From: JAIBJN01 sp963748205
GTDB taxonomy: Bacteria; Actinomycetota; Thermoleophilia; Gaiellales; Gaiellaceae
Length of the DNA stretch: 64,000 nucleotides
NCBI GenBank assembly: GCA_963748205.1
Contig: CAVVIB010000012.1
Coordinates: 62,001 to 126,000 of the forward strand
Reading direction: 5' to 3'
A program made the translations under genes and the position numbers. The notes beneath the pieces were generated by a model, which made no database searches, was not told where the DNA came from, and was given only the letters and a program-made list of their open reading frames with translations. Positions 9,655 through 19,231 of the stretch are shown one piece after another (within the stretch, counting starts at the first letter, position 1; the number at the start of each line of letters is the position of its first letter).

Positions 9655-10205
9655 GGTCTCACCTCGTCTAGCAGGCCGGCCAGACGGGCCAGGCCGGTGC
9701 GCGTTCGCGTCTTCACGGTGCCGAGCGGGACGTCGAGGTAGCTCGCGATCTCCGTCTGCGAGAGCCCGCTCCAGTACGCGAGCTCGAGGACCGCGCGCTC
9801 GCGCTCGGGAAGCTGCTCGAGCGCGGCGTGTACCCGCCAGGTGAGCCAGGAGCTCTCGGCCAGCTCCTCGGGGCTCGCCTCGCCGGAGGCCTCCTCCGGA
9901 ACCTCGACGGCGGGCTCGCGGCGTTGGCGCGCCCGGTCGATGATCGCGTGCCGCGCGACCGCGTAGAGCCAGGCCGATGCCGAGCCGCGCTCGGGCTTGT
10001 AGCTGCGGGCCGAGCGCCAGACGGCGGCGAACGTCTCCTGCGCGGCCTCCTCGGCCCGCCCGTTGTCGCCCAGCTGGCGCAGGGCCATCGCGAGCACCGG
10101 CCGCGCGAAGCGGCCGTACAGCTCGGTGAACGCGTCCCTGTCGCCTCCGGCGACGCGTTCGATCAAACGCGAGTCGCTCTCGGCGGTTGCCACTAGTGCA
10201 GACAT
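9651..10205 (-). CDS. ECF-family RNA polymerase sigma factor
   Basis: Group 4 sigma factor of 184 residues. Region 2 is RDAFTELYGRFARPVLAMA through FAAVWRSARSYKPERGSA, and region 4 contains LPERERAVLELAYWSGLSQ and the helix-turn-helix VPLGTVKTRTRTGL. This is a SigK/RpoE-like arrangement. The stop overlaps the anti-sigma start by 4 bp, so the two are co-transcribed. ATG 10205 is chosen because everything upstream in frame is unlike a sigma N-terminus. The target regulon cannot be inferred. Confidence 0.92.
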   Translation of the reverse strand: MSALVATAESDSRLIERVAGGDRDAFTELYGRFARPVLAMALRQLGDNGRAEEAAQETFAAVWRSARSYKPERGSASAWLYAVARHAIIDRARQRREPAVEVPEEASGEASPEELAESSWLTWRVHAALEQLPERERAVLELAYWSGLSQTEIASYLDVPLGTVKTRTRTGLARLAGLLDEVRP

Positions 10206-10267
10206 ACCCGATTCCGGGATACGAAACTCAAGCTCCGACCGGATTGTTTCCGGGCGGTAATCGGCGC

Positions 10268-10921
10268 TCAGGTGAGGAGGCGGCCGCCGTCCACGACGAT
10301 AGTCGAGCCCGTCACGTAAGGCGCTCGCACGAGGTACGAGACGGCCTCCGCGACATCTTCGGGAGTGCCGATCCGCCCCAGGACGGTCTCGGCCGCGCGC
10401 CGCTCCTCCTGGCCGGGCTCCACGGCCACCGTCCCCGGCGCGATGCCGCAGACGCGGACGTCCGGGGCCAACGCGCGCGCGAGGACCCGGGTCAGCATCG
10501 CCTGTGCCGCCTTCGCCGCGCTGTGGGGCGCGAAGGACGGCCACGGCTGGTAGGCGGCGACGTCCTCGATGAGGACGATCAGACCGAGGTCGGACTCGCG
10601 CAGATGCGGCGCGGCCGCCTGGGCGAGGAAGAAGCTCCCCTTGGCCGTCGCCCCGAACGCCGCGTCCCAGTCCTCCTCCGTGACGGCCTCGACGGGCTGC
10701 GGCACGAAGCCCTCGCCTGCGGCGTGGACGACGAGGTCGAGGCCGCCGAGCTCCTCTGACGCGCGCGCGACGAGCGCCCGGGTTGCCTCCGGGTCGGAAA
10801 GGTCGCCGTCGAGCCGCCCCGCGCCGAGCACGCGGAAGCCGTCGGCTTCGAGCCGTCTTGCGATCACGCCGCCGACACGCCCGGTGGCGCCGGTGACGAG
10901 GGCTGCGTGAGAGTCGCTCAC
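10268..10921 (-). CDS. SDR-family oxidoreductase
   Basis: Short-chain dehydrogenase/reductase, 217 residues. The cofactor loop is TGATGRVG and the NAG-type motif is replaced by HAAGEG. The usual YxxxK catalytic pair appears as HSAAK, so the tyrosine is a histidine here. Such a protein could have altered chemistry or be only weakly active as a dehydrogenase. The C-terminal VTGSTIVVDGG is the normal SDR ending. The start is GTG 10921, divergent from the superoxide dismutase gene 50 bp away. Substrate unknown. Confidence 0.88.
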   Translation of the reverse strand: MSDSHAALVTGATGRVGGVIARRLEADGFRVLGAGRLDGDLSDPEATRALVARASEELGGLDLVVHAAGEGFVPQPVEAVTEEDWDAAFGATAKGSFFLAQAAAPHLRESDLGLIVLIEDVAAYQPWPSFAPHSAAKAAQAMLTRVLARALAPDVRVCGIAPGTVAVEPGQEERRAAETVLGRIGTPEDVAEAVSYLVRAPYVTGSTIVVDGGRLLT

Positions 10922-10974
10922 CCGGGGAACGATAAGCTCCCGCGCGCACAGCCGAGCAACCGGAAAGGGTGAGG

Positions 10975-11595
10975 ATGGCGACGTTGGCTTTCAACCGCGA
11001 GGAGATCGCGGCCCGCGAGCTCAAGCCCGAGCTCCTCGAGATGGACGGCATCTCCCGCGCCTCTGTCGAGGCGCACTACAAGCTCTACCAGGGCTACGTG
11101 GCCAAGCGGAACGAGATCCTGGCCAAGCTCGGCGAGGTCGACCTCGCCGCCGCGAACCAGGTCTACTCCGAGATCCGGGCGCTGAAGGTCGACCTCACGT
11201 TCGCGATCGGCGGCGTGAAGAACCACGAGATCTACTTCGACCACCTCGGCGGTGGAGGCGGCAACCCGGACGGCGCGATCGGCGATCTCATCGCCCGCGA
11301 CTTCGGGAGCGCCGACAACTGGCGCGCCGACCTCAAGGCGACGGGCATGGCCGGCCGCGGGTGGGCCTGGACCGCCTACGACTGGGACGAGCAGCGTCTT
11401 TTCAACTACGTCGGTGACGCGCAGAACACGTTCGCGATCTGGAACGCGACGCCGCTCGTCGCGCTCGACGTCTACGAGCATGCGTACTTCCTCGACTACC
11501 AGACCGATCGCGGCTCCTACATCGACGCGTTCCTCGAGAACCTCGACTGGGGTGTCGTCAACGGCTGGGTCGAGGCGTACGCTATTCACTCATAG
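10975..11595 (+). CDS. Superoxide dismutase, Fe/Mn family
   Basis: Converts superoxide to hydrogen peroxide and oxygen in the cytoplasm. Metal ligands are visible: His in EAHYKLYQ, His in GVKNHEIYFDH, and Asp and His in ALDVYEHAYF. The length (206 residues) is normal. ATG 10975 is preferred over GTG 10969 because GGAAAGG lies 8 bp upstream of it. Whether the metal is iron or manganese cannot be decided safely. The stop codon overlaps the apparent start of plsY. Confidence 0.93.
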   Translation: MATLAFNREEIAARELKPELLEMDGISRASVEAHYKLYQGYVAKRNEILAKLGEVDLAAANQVYSEIRALKVDLTFAIGGVKNHEIYFDHLGGGGGNPDGAIGDLIARDFGSADNWRADLKATGMAGRGWAWTAYDWDEQRLFNYVGDAQNTFAIWNATPLVALDVYEHAYFLDYQTDRGSYIDAFLENLDWGVVNGWVEAYAIHS

Positions 11596-12227
11596 TCGAC
11601 CTTCTCCTCATCGCCGCGGGCTACCTCCTCGGCAGCATGCCGTGGGGGTACTGGCTGCCTCTCGTGCTGCGCAGGGTCGACGTCAGGACGCTCGGGAGCG
11701 GCAACGCAGGGGCCACGAACGTCTGGCGCACGCTCGGGTTCAAGATGGGGCTCGCCGTCGCGCTCCTCGACATCGCCAAGGGTGCGGTCGCGGCGCTGCT
11801 CGGCCTCTGGCTCGGCGGTGACCTCGTCGGCGTGCTCGCGGGCGTCGCGGCGATGGTCGGCCACTGGCGGCCGCTCTTCCTGCGCTTCGCCCGCGGCGGG
11901 AAGATCGTGGCCACGACCGGCGGAGTCGCGCTGGCGCTCGCGCCGTTCGCGGCGCTCTCGGCCGCCGGCGTCTGGATCCTCCTCTTCTTCGCCTTCCGCT
12001 ATGCCTCGGTCTCGTCCTTGGCGGCGGCCGTCTCGCTCCCACTCTTCGCGTGGCTGTACGGCGCGTCGTGGCCGGTGCTCGCGTTCACCGGCGGCTCGGC
12101 GCTGGCGATCTTCCTTCTTCACCGAACGAACATCCGGCGGCTCGTCGCCGGCGAGGAGCACAAGATGAAGCTCCGCCGCCCCAGGCTCGGAACTTCGGGC
12201 CCGCCGCTCGGGTCGAAGCCGTCCTAG
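11592..12227 (+). CDS. plsY: Acyl-phosphate:glycerol-3-phosphate acyltransferase PlsY, unusual start
   Basis: Membrane enzyme that makes lysophosphatidic acid from acyl-phosphate and glycerol-3-phosphate, the first acylation in phospholipid synthesis. The family motifs are present: LGSGNAGATNVWRTLG, GHWRPLFLRFARGGK and several membrane helices. The first ATG (11637) would cut off the conserved LLLIAAGYLLGS helix. That helix is encoded in frame back to an ATA at 11592, which overlaps the SOD stop as ATAG. No ATG, GTG or TTG is available, so either a rare ATA start or a base error is implied. Confidence 0.85.
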   Translation: MVDLLLIAAGYLLGSMPWGYWLPLVLRRVDVRTLGSGNAGATNVWRTLGFKMGLAVALLDIAKGAVAALLGLWLGGDLVGVLAGVAAMVGHWRPLFLRFARGGKIVATTGGVALALAPFAALSAAGVWILLFFAFRYASVSSLAAAVSLPLFAWLYGASWPVLAFTGGSALAIFLLHRTNIRRLVAGEEHKMKLRRPRLGTSGPPLGSKPS

Positions 12228-13219
12228 ACGGCGCGGAGCCAGTCGCCGAGCTCGGTGTGCGTCGGCGAGTGGCCGCCGTTCGCGAGCTCCGCGCGCAACT
12301 CGCCGACGGTGCCGAAACGCTCGGCGAGCACGTCGTGGTTGTGGATCGTCTCGAAGTTGACCTGGCGGGCGAGGACGAAGTCGTCGTCGCCGAGCTCGCC
12401 GTAGGCGTCGAGCGCGCCCTTCACCATCAGCCGCACGGAGTCCTCGACGAAGCGCGGCGAGAGGTGCGCGTGCTCGACGACGAAGAGCTCGTCGGGTCGC
12501 TTGAGAAGCTCGTAGATCGGCGAGCTCATCGACTGCTCGACGATCTCGACGAGGTCCTCGGCGTCGAGGCGGAGCTCGGTGCCGAGGTAGAGCGTCCCGC
12601 GCCCGCGCTGGTTGTGCGTCGCCAACGGGACGAGCTCGAGAATGCGCTCCACGTCGGCGTCTTCGAAGCCCGCGTCGCCGAGGCGCTCGGCCGCCTGGTC
12701 GCGCACGAGCCCCTGCGCGCAGGGGCAGGCGTTGATCCCGGTCGCCTCGACCCCGACGAGACGACGCGAGGCCGTTCGCGACGCGGCTGCAATGCCGAGG
12801 AGCGAGACGAGCTCCTGCGTCCGCAGGCCGGTCACGGGGGTCGAGCGCTCGATCGGGTAGCGCGCCGCGATCCGAACCTCGGCGCGCAGCGCGTCCTGGC
12901 GCTGGACGATGTGGCGCGCGATGTGCTCGGCGAGCCGCTCGACGAGGAGCATCTCGCCGATCACGAGCTCGTCGATGGCCTCCTCGAAGAGCTCCGGGAA
13001 GCGCGACATGTGCACGCCCTTCTGAGCGGGATCGAGGTCGACGAAGCAGTCGATCTCGGCCGAGACGAGCGCGTCGCGGCCGCCGTGCTGCATGCGCACG
13101 GCCTTCTGGACACCCGTGACGCCGGCCCGGGAGAGCCCGAGCTTCACGTCGGGGGTGGACGCCTGGAGGTCCGCTGTCGCGGTTACTCTCCGCTCCACCC
13201 GGCGAAACGTAGCAGCCAC
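12224..13219 (-). CDS. folE2: GTP cyclohydrolase of the MptA/FolE2 family
   Basis: Metal-dependent GTP cyclohydrolase (COG1469), the first step toward tetrahydrofolate or other pterins. Diagnostic segments are DLDPAQKGVHMSRFPE, GINACPCAQ (with the metal-binding cysteine), and HNQRGRGTLYLG. The 331 residues match family length. FolE2 (bacterial type IB) and MptA (archaeal type IV) cannot be separated by eye; folate supply fits the presence of ThyX. GTG 13219 lies only 5 bp from the divergent kinase-like gene; GTG 13198 is an alternative start. Confidence 0.88.
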   Translation of the reverse strand: MAATFRRVERRVTATADLQASTPDVKLGLSRAGVTGVQKAVRMQHGGRDALVSAEIDCFVDLDPAQKGVHMSRFPELFEEAIDELVIGEMLLVERLAEHIARHIVQRQDALRAEVRIAARYPIERSTPVTGLRTQELVSLLGIAAASRTASRRLVGVEATGINACPCAQGLVRDQAAERLGDAGFEDADVERILELVPLATHNQRGRGTLYLGTELRLDAEDLVEIVEQSMSSPIYELLKRPDELFVVEHAHLSPRFVEDSVRLMVKGALDAYGELGDDDFVLARQVNFETIHNHDVLAERFGTVGELRAELANGGHSPTHTELGDWLRAV

Positions 13220-13224
13220 GTGAC

Positions 13225-13818
13225 ATGACGAACGACCGCCAATACGCCGAGCTGGTCTCGGTCGCCTGCCATGACATCCTGACGCCGCTTGCGACGGTGT
13301 ACGGCTTCGCGCGGACCCTCGAGCGGTCCGAGCTCGAGCCTCCGGCGGACCGCTACGTGGACATGATCGGCGCCGCGTCGGCCCAGATCGACGAGCTCGT
13401 CGACCAGCTGCGGCTGGCGACGCGCATCCAGCTCGGCCTCTACCAGCCCGTGCTCGTCGAGACGGACTCGCTGGAGCTCGCGCGCGCCGCCGCGGAGCGC
13501 CTCGAGGAGGGCCGCGTCGAGGTCACCGGCGAAGGAGCGCCCGTCCTCGTCGATCCCGACCCTGCGGCGCGGGCTCTGGCTCAGCTCGCGCGGGCCACGG
13601 CGCGCTTCGGCGGCCACGACACGGTCACGGTCGACGTGCGAGGGCCGGAGCTCACCATCAGCCCGCTCTCCCGTCCCGCCGAGCCGGTCGTGCTCGGCGA
13701 GGAGCTCAGGGAGCTCGCCGCCCCCGCCGCCGCCATGCTCGTGCGCGCGCTCGAGGGGACCCTCGAGGCGCGCGACGAGACTCTTGTGATCCGGCTGGCT
13801 GTTTCGAGGAGCGATTGA
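13225..13818 (+). CDS. Histidine kinase dimerisation-domain protein lacking a normal ATPase
   Basis: 197 residues. The N-terminal part is a HisKA-like four-helix dimerisation motif with the phospho-accepting H-box in ACHDILTPLATVYGFART. The remainder has the length of a small HATPase-like fold but lacks the N, G1 and G2 boxes needed for ATP binding. It has no sensor or membrane segment and no response regulator neighbour. It could be a phosphotransfer or scaffold protein. The start lies 5 bp from the divergent folE2 start. Confidence 0.7.
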   Translation: MTNDRQYAELVSVACHDILTPLATVYGFARTLERSELEPPADRYVDMIGAASAQIDELVDQLRLATRIQLGLYQPVLVETDSLELARAAAERLEEGRVEVTGEGAPVLVDPDPAARALAQLARATARFGGHDTVTVDVRGPELTISPLSRPAEPVVLGEELRELAAPAAAMLVRALEGTLEARDETLVIRLAVSRSD

Positions 13819-13968
13819 CGAAACGAGCGCTGTGCCGCCGGGCCGCGCTGCTCGCCCCGATGCCGCGTCCTCAGTCGCGCCCGTAGCCTCTGGCTACGAA
13901 CGCTCCCTGCGTCCTTGCCTCGGAACGACCATCGCACCCCGGCGACGAGCGTCGTTACGCCAACGCTC

Positions 13969-14595
13969 CTAGCGGTTCCTGAACGGATCGACGTAGACGT
14001 CGTCGATCTGCCACTTCGCTCCGAGCCCGACGGGCCGGAAGCGGAAGGCGACCGCGAGCTCGCCGTTCTTGTCCAGGAGCGTGAGCAAGTCGGCGAGGAC
14101 GACGCCCGGAAGCGACGGATGCCACTTCGAGCCGCCCGTGTGCACGCCGGCCGGCAGCACGAGCACCTTGCCCGTGAGCGGGTTCTCGATCAGTGCCTCG
14201 ACGAGGAGAGTCGAGAGCAGGATCGTGCCGCGGTTCTTGGCGAAGTACCTGAAGGTCGGGTGCAGGAGCTGGACGCACATGGGGCGGGTCGTCGCCGTGC
14301 TGCCCGACGGAAGGTAGAGCGAGCGCTTGTCGGTCTTCGAGCCGACGAAGAACGACTCGTTCTCCGTCTGGATCGTGGCGCCGCCGGTCAGCGTCCAGCC
14401 GGTCGTGCCGGACTCGAGGTTGCCGTTGGGCGCGAGCACGTAGCGCATGGGGTCGAGCCAGCGCAGGAACGGCTGGGATGCCGTCCGTCCCTCGCAGGAG
14501 ACCGCCGAGTCACCGAACGAACCGGCTTGTGCAGGCGCCGCAAGAGCAAGCGCGCAGGACGCAACAAGACCGCACCGCAGAAAACCTCTCTTCAC
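13969..14595 (-). CDS. Secreted hypothetical protein
   Basis: 208 residues with a clear signal peptide (RCGLVASCALALAAPAQA). The mature part is beta-rich: FLRWLDPMRYVLAPNGNLE, a GWTL segment, then a VAFRFRP and WQIDDVYVDP ending typical of a carbohydrate-binding-like sandwich. I do not know its ligand or partner. A CTGAG-TTCT-CTCAG hairpin and a second imperfect hairpin lie in the 140 bp before it, shared with the divergent HD-GYP gene. Confidence 0.75.
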   Translation of the reverse strand: MKRGFLRCGLVASCALALAAPAQAGSFGDSAVSCEGRTASQPFLRWLDPMRYVLAPNGNLESGTTGWTLTGGATIQTENESFFVGSKTDKRSLYLPSGSTATTRPMCVQLLHPTFRYFAKNRGTILLSTLLVEALIENPLTGKVLVLPAGVHTGGSKWHPSLPGVVLADLLTLLDKNGELAVAFRFRPVGLGAKWQIDDVYVDPFRNR

Positions 14596-14733
14596 CGCAA
14601 ATCCTTCCCTGGCCGCTGAGTTCTCTCAGTGTTGGGAAGGCGCGGCGCGCTTCCATCCCTCGTCGGGGGGAACAGCGCTGATCACCCGATAGAGGGACTT
14701 CCGCGTGTAGCGCAGCCCCGACACTCCAACAAG

Positions 14734-16066
14734 ATGTCCGTGGCGACGCCCACTGCGGCCGACCTCGATCCCGAGGCCGGCGGGCTCATCGAGGACGCGC
14801 GTGCGCGCGCGACCGAACGGCTGGCGGCGAGAGACTCGCGCGCCACGCTCATCGGTGCCCTCGCGTTCGTCGCGGTCGCCGTCCCCTTCGCGTTCCTGGC
14901 GCCCTCCGACCGCGCTCGTCGAGCCGGGCGTGCTCGCTCTGCTCGTCGTCGCCTACGCTCTCGCCGCGCGCGTGGAGTTCGAGGTCGGGTCCGGGTTCGC
15001 GGTCCCGACGCAGGTCGTCTTCGTGCCCATGCTCTTCCTGCTTCCGGTCGCGCTCGTCCCGCTCTGCGTCGCCGTCGGCTTCCTGCTCTGCTCGTCCGCG
15101 GAGTTCGTGCGCAAGCGCGTCCACGGGGAGCGCGCGCTGCTCGAGGTCTTCAGCGCGTGGCACGCCCTCGGCCCCGCGCTCGTGCTCGCGATCGCGGGAG
15201 AGCCCGCGCCGACATGGGACGTGCTCCCGCTCCTCGTGGCAGTCCTCGCGGCCCAGTTCGCCTTCGACTTCGCCAGCTCGGCCGTGCGCGCCCGGTATGC
15301 CTTCGACGTCCCGGTTCGGGCCCAGCTTCGGCTCACCGCGCCGGTCTACTTCGTGGACGCCGCTCTCGCCCCGGCCGGCTTCCTCTTCGCGGTCGTCGCC
15401 TACGAGGAGCCCTTCGCCATCCTGCTCGTCGTCCCGCTGCTCGCCCTCTTCGCGTTCTTCGCACGCGAGCGGCACAGCCGCATCGATCACGCGCTCGAGC
15501 TCAGCCACGCGTACCGCGGCACGGCCTTCCTGCTCGGGGACGTCATCGAGGCCGACGACGCCTACACGGGCAGCCACAGCCGCGACGTCGTCGAGCTCGT
15601 GGTCGGCGTGTCGGCCGAGATGGGCCTGGACGCGCGCTCGCAGCAGGACGCGGAGCTGACCGCGCTCCTCCACGACGTCGGGAAGATCCGGATCCCCGCC
15701 GAGATCATCAACAAGCCGGGGAAGCTCACCGACGAGGAGTGGGAGATCATGAAGACCCACACGGTCGAGGGCGAGAAGATGCTCGCCAAGATCGGCGGAC
15801 TCCTCGGCCGCGTCGGCCATCTCGTCCGCTCGTGCCACGAGCGCTGGGACGGCAAGGGCTACCCGGACGGCCTCGCCGGCGAGGAGACGCCGCTCGTCGC
15901 CCGCATCGTCTGCGCCTGCGACGCCTACAACGCGATGACGACCGACCGCCCGTACCGCAAGGCGCGCTCGGCCGAGGAGGCTCTCCACGAGATGGAGGTC
16001 TGCTCGGGCACGCAGTTCGACCCGGACGTCGTCGCCGCGCTCGCCGCGGTCGTTCTCCGCGGCTAG
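14734..16066 (+). CDS. Membrane HD-GYP phosphohydrolase (one frameshift)
   Basis: Probable cyclic-di-GMP phosphodiesterase. About seven hydrophobic segments make up the N-terminal half (from LIGALAFVAVAVPFAFLA through PLLALFAFF). The C-terminal half is a complete HD-GYP domain: SHSRDVVEL, LLHDVGKIRIP, CHERWDGKGYPDG and DAYNAMTTDRPYRKA. The frame shifts once near 14915, between the first helix and the rest; the hydrophobic pattern continues across it. The start ATG 14734 is the first in the N-terminal frame. The stimulus sensed by the membrane part is unknown. Confidence 0.85.
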
Positions 16067-16177
16067 CCAGGTCCTCGTAGCCGGCTTCCGGCCGGGGCCA
16101 CCTTTTCGGGTGAACCGGCGCTTGATCCCTCGTTCGTGGCCCAAGGCGCGGCCGCCGCCGGCCGATCTCACCGGTGC
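16067..16177 (+). other. Structured leader region upstream of the secreted Ig-like protein
   Basis: Just after the HD-GYP stop lies a GC-rich inverted repeat (CCGGC...GCCGG). It is followed by GGGCCAC at about 16096 that can pair with GTGGCCC at about 16137, closing a 35-nt loop region. The segment GCGCTTGATCCCTCGT in this loop recurs almost unchanged (GCGCTTCCATCCCTCGT) near 14650 upstream of the HD-GYP gene. A regulatory RNA is possible, but no known riboswitch consensus fits. Confidence 0.3.
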
Positions 16178-18374
16178 ATGAGCCGCCGCACTCTGTTTGC
16201 TTGCCCGCGCGCACGTTCGCGCCGGGGAGCCGCAGTCGCCGTCACATTTATCGCCTGCGTCGTCGCACTCGCGGCCGTCGGCCCTGCATCGGCCGCCGCG
16301 CCCCGTCCTGCCAAGCCGTCGCCCCTCCGCGTCGTCTCCACGTCCACCGACACGGTCGTCCTTGCCTGGAAGCGGACCGCACGCCGCTTCGCCGTCTCGA
16401 AGAACTTCCGCCGCCAGGCCGTGGTGCGCACCCGGGTCTATGCGTTCCGCAACCTCCACTGCGGGCGCTCGTACCGCCTCGGTGTCCGCGCGATCAACCG
16501 CGCGGGACGGGTCTCCCTCTCCGCCAGCACCCGCGCGCGGACACGTCCGTGCCCGCCCGTCGACGGGCCGCCCGTTGCCGTCCACGCTCCGGCCCTGACC
16601 GGGATCGCCGCCGTCGGCGAAGTCCTCACCACGTCGGATGGGACCTGGGGAGGCGCTGCGCCCATGGCCTACGCCTACGAGTGGCTTCGCTGCGATGCCA
16701 CGGGGTCGCCCTGTGCTGCCATTCCCGGCGAGGCGTCCTCCACGTACGTCGTCTCGGTCGCCGATGACGGCTCGCGCCTGCGCGCGCGCGTGACCGCAAC
16801 CAACGCCCTCGGCTCGGCCGACGCGTTCTCGGCGGCCAGCGGGGTCGTCGGCGTCGCTCCGCCCCCTCCGCCTCCGCCACCTCCGCCTCCACCTCCGCCG
16901 CCCCCTCCGCCGCCGCCCCCGCCACCGACCGCCGGCATGTGCTCCGGCACGGACATCAGGTACACGTCGACGGCCTCGAGCGCGCAGATCGTCTTCGACC
17001 TCGGCTCGAGCTCGTATGCCTGCGGCCGCTTCGCCAACGGCGACTGGTACGTCGTCGGCCCCGCCGTCATCAGGCAGATCACCCCGGCCATCGTCGGCTC
17101 GGGCTCGAGCCTGCGCAACGGCGTCGACGTGAACCCGGCGGTGACGTCGGGGAACGCCCAGCGCTGGGACGGCCGCCTCGAGGGCGTCCAGAACCCGTCC
17201 GTTTCCTTCCCCTACACGGCGCAGCCGGGGCAGTCGATCGTCAAGTACGTCTCGAACAACCCGGGCGGCTCGTGCCCGGATCGGCGCTGCGGTCGCTTCG
17301 CCGCCGTCCTCACCGTGCTCGGCTCCGCTCCGGCCACTCCTGAGACGACGTTCCGCCCGCCCTACTGGGGCTCGTACAAGCCGCTCTTCTCGACGAACAG
17401 CCTCGACCTCAGCCTGCTCAAGCGGCTGAGCTCGAGCACGGTTCCGGCGAAGATCAGCCGCAGCGAGGCGCTCGTCCGCACGGCGCACTTCCGGCTGGAC
17501 AACAGCCCGAGCGGGGTCGCCTCCGGGGGCGAGCTGGAGCCGGTGGACGCCTTCCATGAGGGGAACGCCTGGGGCGCGAACGTCCTCCGGGCCGATTCGG
17601 AGGTCGCCTTCTGGCTCATGCTCGACAACGCGTGCGCCGGCCCGCCTTGCTCGGCGGCCGACGATCAGGCGGCCAAGCTGCCGGTCCTGATCGGCTTCGT
17701 CCAGAACGGGATCGACCTCTGGGCGGGGACGCGCGGCGGCCTCAACCTCACGCGCGGCGGAGGTGGCAACTCCAGCGGGCAAGCTTCTCGTCGAGGTCTT
17801 CGCCGCGACGTTCCTGCGGAACACGCAGATGGCCGCCGACATCGCCGCGGCTCCCGAGCGCAACTTCTGGGAGACGTTCAGCCTCTACCGGGGCGTGAAC
17901 GGCAAGGCGCTCTGGGGCCAGATGTGGCACAACGGCGACTTCGAGGCGTGGGAGGAGTCGTACTGGGACGATCTCGACGCGTGCACGAACTGCAGCACGC
18001 GCGACCCGTACGGGCTCGTCGACGGCGGCGCCCGGCCGGGGAGCTCGTACCAGCGCGCGACGATGCTGCCCACGAAGTACATGGCCCTCGTCCTCCGCCT
18101 GATCCCCGAGACGGCGGCCTACTGGCCCGACCAGCACGAGAACGTGATCAAGGACTACGCCGACCGCGTGGTCGCCGCGGGCGCGCTCACGATCCCGGAC
18201 ACCTGCGCGACGAAGCAGGGCACGTACGGCGTCAGCTACGGCCCGAGTGCCCAGGGAGGCTGCATCCGGGGTGCCGGCCGCGTGCCGCAGTACCACGGGG
18301 ACACCGTCGACGGCGAGGGCACGGGCGCGCGCCGCAGCACCTTCGGCGACCAGATGTGGGACGCGTACCGCTGA
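16178..18374 (+). CDS. Large secreted protein with FN3/Ig-like domains and a polyproline hinge (one frameshift)
   Basis: An exported protein of about 730 residues. The signal peptide (VAVTFIACVVALAAVGPASA) follows ATG 16178. Next come a fibronectin-III-like domain (PLRVVSTSTDTVVLAWKR) and an Ig-like repeat (YAYEWLRCDATGSPC, then VSVADDGSRLRARVTATNA). A run of about 25 prolines follows (16858-16926), then a roughly 480-residue C-terminal domain with paired cysteines. The frame shifts near 17775; the new frame continues with LLVEVFAATFLRNTQM. The proline rod probably spaces the surface domain from the wall. Enzymatic role, if any, is unknown. Confidence 0.75.
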
Positions 18375-18392
18375 GGCGGCGGCCGCGCCCGT

Positions 18393-19220
18393 CTACCTGA
18401 GCAGCCTCGAAAGCCGCCGGTCCTTGAGGACGCGGCCCCCGGTCTGGCACTCCGGGCAGTAGAAGATCGTGTGCTCCTCGAAGTCGACTCGCGCGATCGG
18501 GGTGCCGCAGTTCGGGCACGGCTCGCCGAGGCGGTTGTGAACCTTGTAGGCCTTGGCGTCGCCCGCGCCTTCCAGCCGGAGCTCGAGGCCGTAGGCCATC
18601 AGCTCGCGGATCGTCGCCGCGAGGCGCTCGATCTCCTCGTCGGAAAGCTCGGTCGTCAAGGCGTACGGCGAGAGCTTCGCCCGGTTGAGGATCTCGTTCG
18701 ACCACGCGCGTCCAATCCCGGCGAGCGCGCGCTGGTCGCGGAGGAGCGGATGGAGCCGGCGGCCCTCGCGCCGCGCGATCTCCGCGAGCTCATCCGCCTG
18801 GATCGTCTCCGCCTCGGGCCCGAGGTGCTCCAGCTCGGCCTCGATCTCCTCCGGACGGAAGACGCCCACCTTCGCGCGCTTCTTCGGGCCGCCCTCGGTG
18901 AGGATCAGCTCGCCGCCGTCCTCCAGCCGCAGCCGGAAGGCGGGTGTCTTCGGCCCCTTCGCGCCGGGCTCGAGGAAACGGACGCGGCCGGCGCTCATCA
19001 GATGGATGTGGAGGACGAGCTCGCCGTCGTCGGTGGGGAAGAGGAGGTGCTTGCCGCGGCGGCGTGCGCCCGCGAAGCGCCGGCCATCGAGCGCCCCGAG
19101 CGGCGGGTCGAACGTCTTCAGCGTCGCAACGTGCGCAGGCCCTGCCTTGGCGACCGGCGAGCGCGCGAGCGGCTCGTCGAGCATCCGCCGTGCCGCCTCT
19201 ACCTCCGGAAACTCGGGAAT
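18393..19220 (-). CDS. fpg: Fpg/Nei-family DNA glycosylase with an ATT start codon
   Basis: Base-excision repair enzyme that removes oxidised bases and nicks the DNA. The catalytic N-terminus of this family is Met-Pro-Glu, with the proline as nucleophile. Here it is found only if translation starts at ATT 19220, giving PEFPEVEAARR after the initiator. AGGAGGA stands immediately upstream. The first ATG (19184) would lose the catalytic proline. Further features are the C-terminal zinc finger (CPNCG, 16 residues, CPECQ) and RAWSNEILNRAKLSP in the helix-two-turn-helix. 275 residues, normal for the family. Confidence 0.9.
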   Translation of the reverse strand: MPEFPEVEAARRMLDEPLARSPVAKAGPAHVATLKTFDPPLGALDGRRFAGARRRGKHLLFPTDDGELVLHIHLMSAGRVRFLEPGAKGPKTPAFRLRLEDGGELILTEGGPKKRAKVGVFRPEEIEAELEHLGPEAETIQADELAEIARREGRRLHPLLRDQRALAGIGRAWSNEILNRAKLSPYALTTELSDEEIERLAATIRELMAYGLELRLEGAGDAKAYKVHNRLGEPCPNCGTPIARVDFEEHTIFYCPECQTGGRVLKDRRLSRLLR

Positions 19221-19231
19221 AGTTCCTCCTC

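Noticed and set aside
16858..16926. CC(G/T/A)-repeat tract that might suggest a satellite or CRISPR-like repeat
   Set aside because: It encodes an in-frame polyproline hinge of the secreted protein; there are no spacers and no repeat units longer than a codon.
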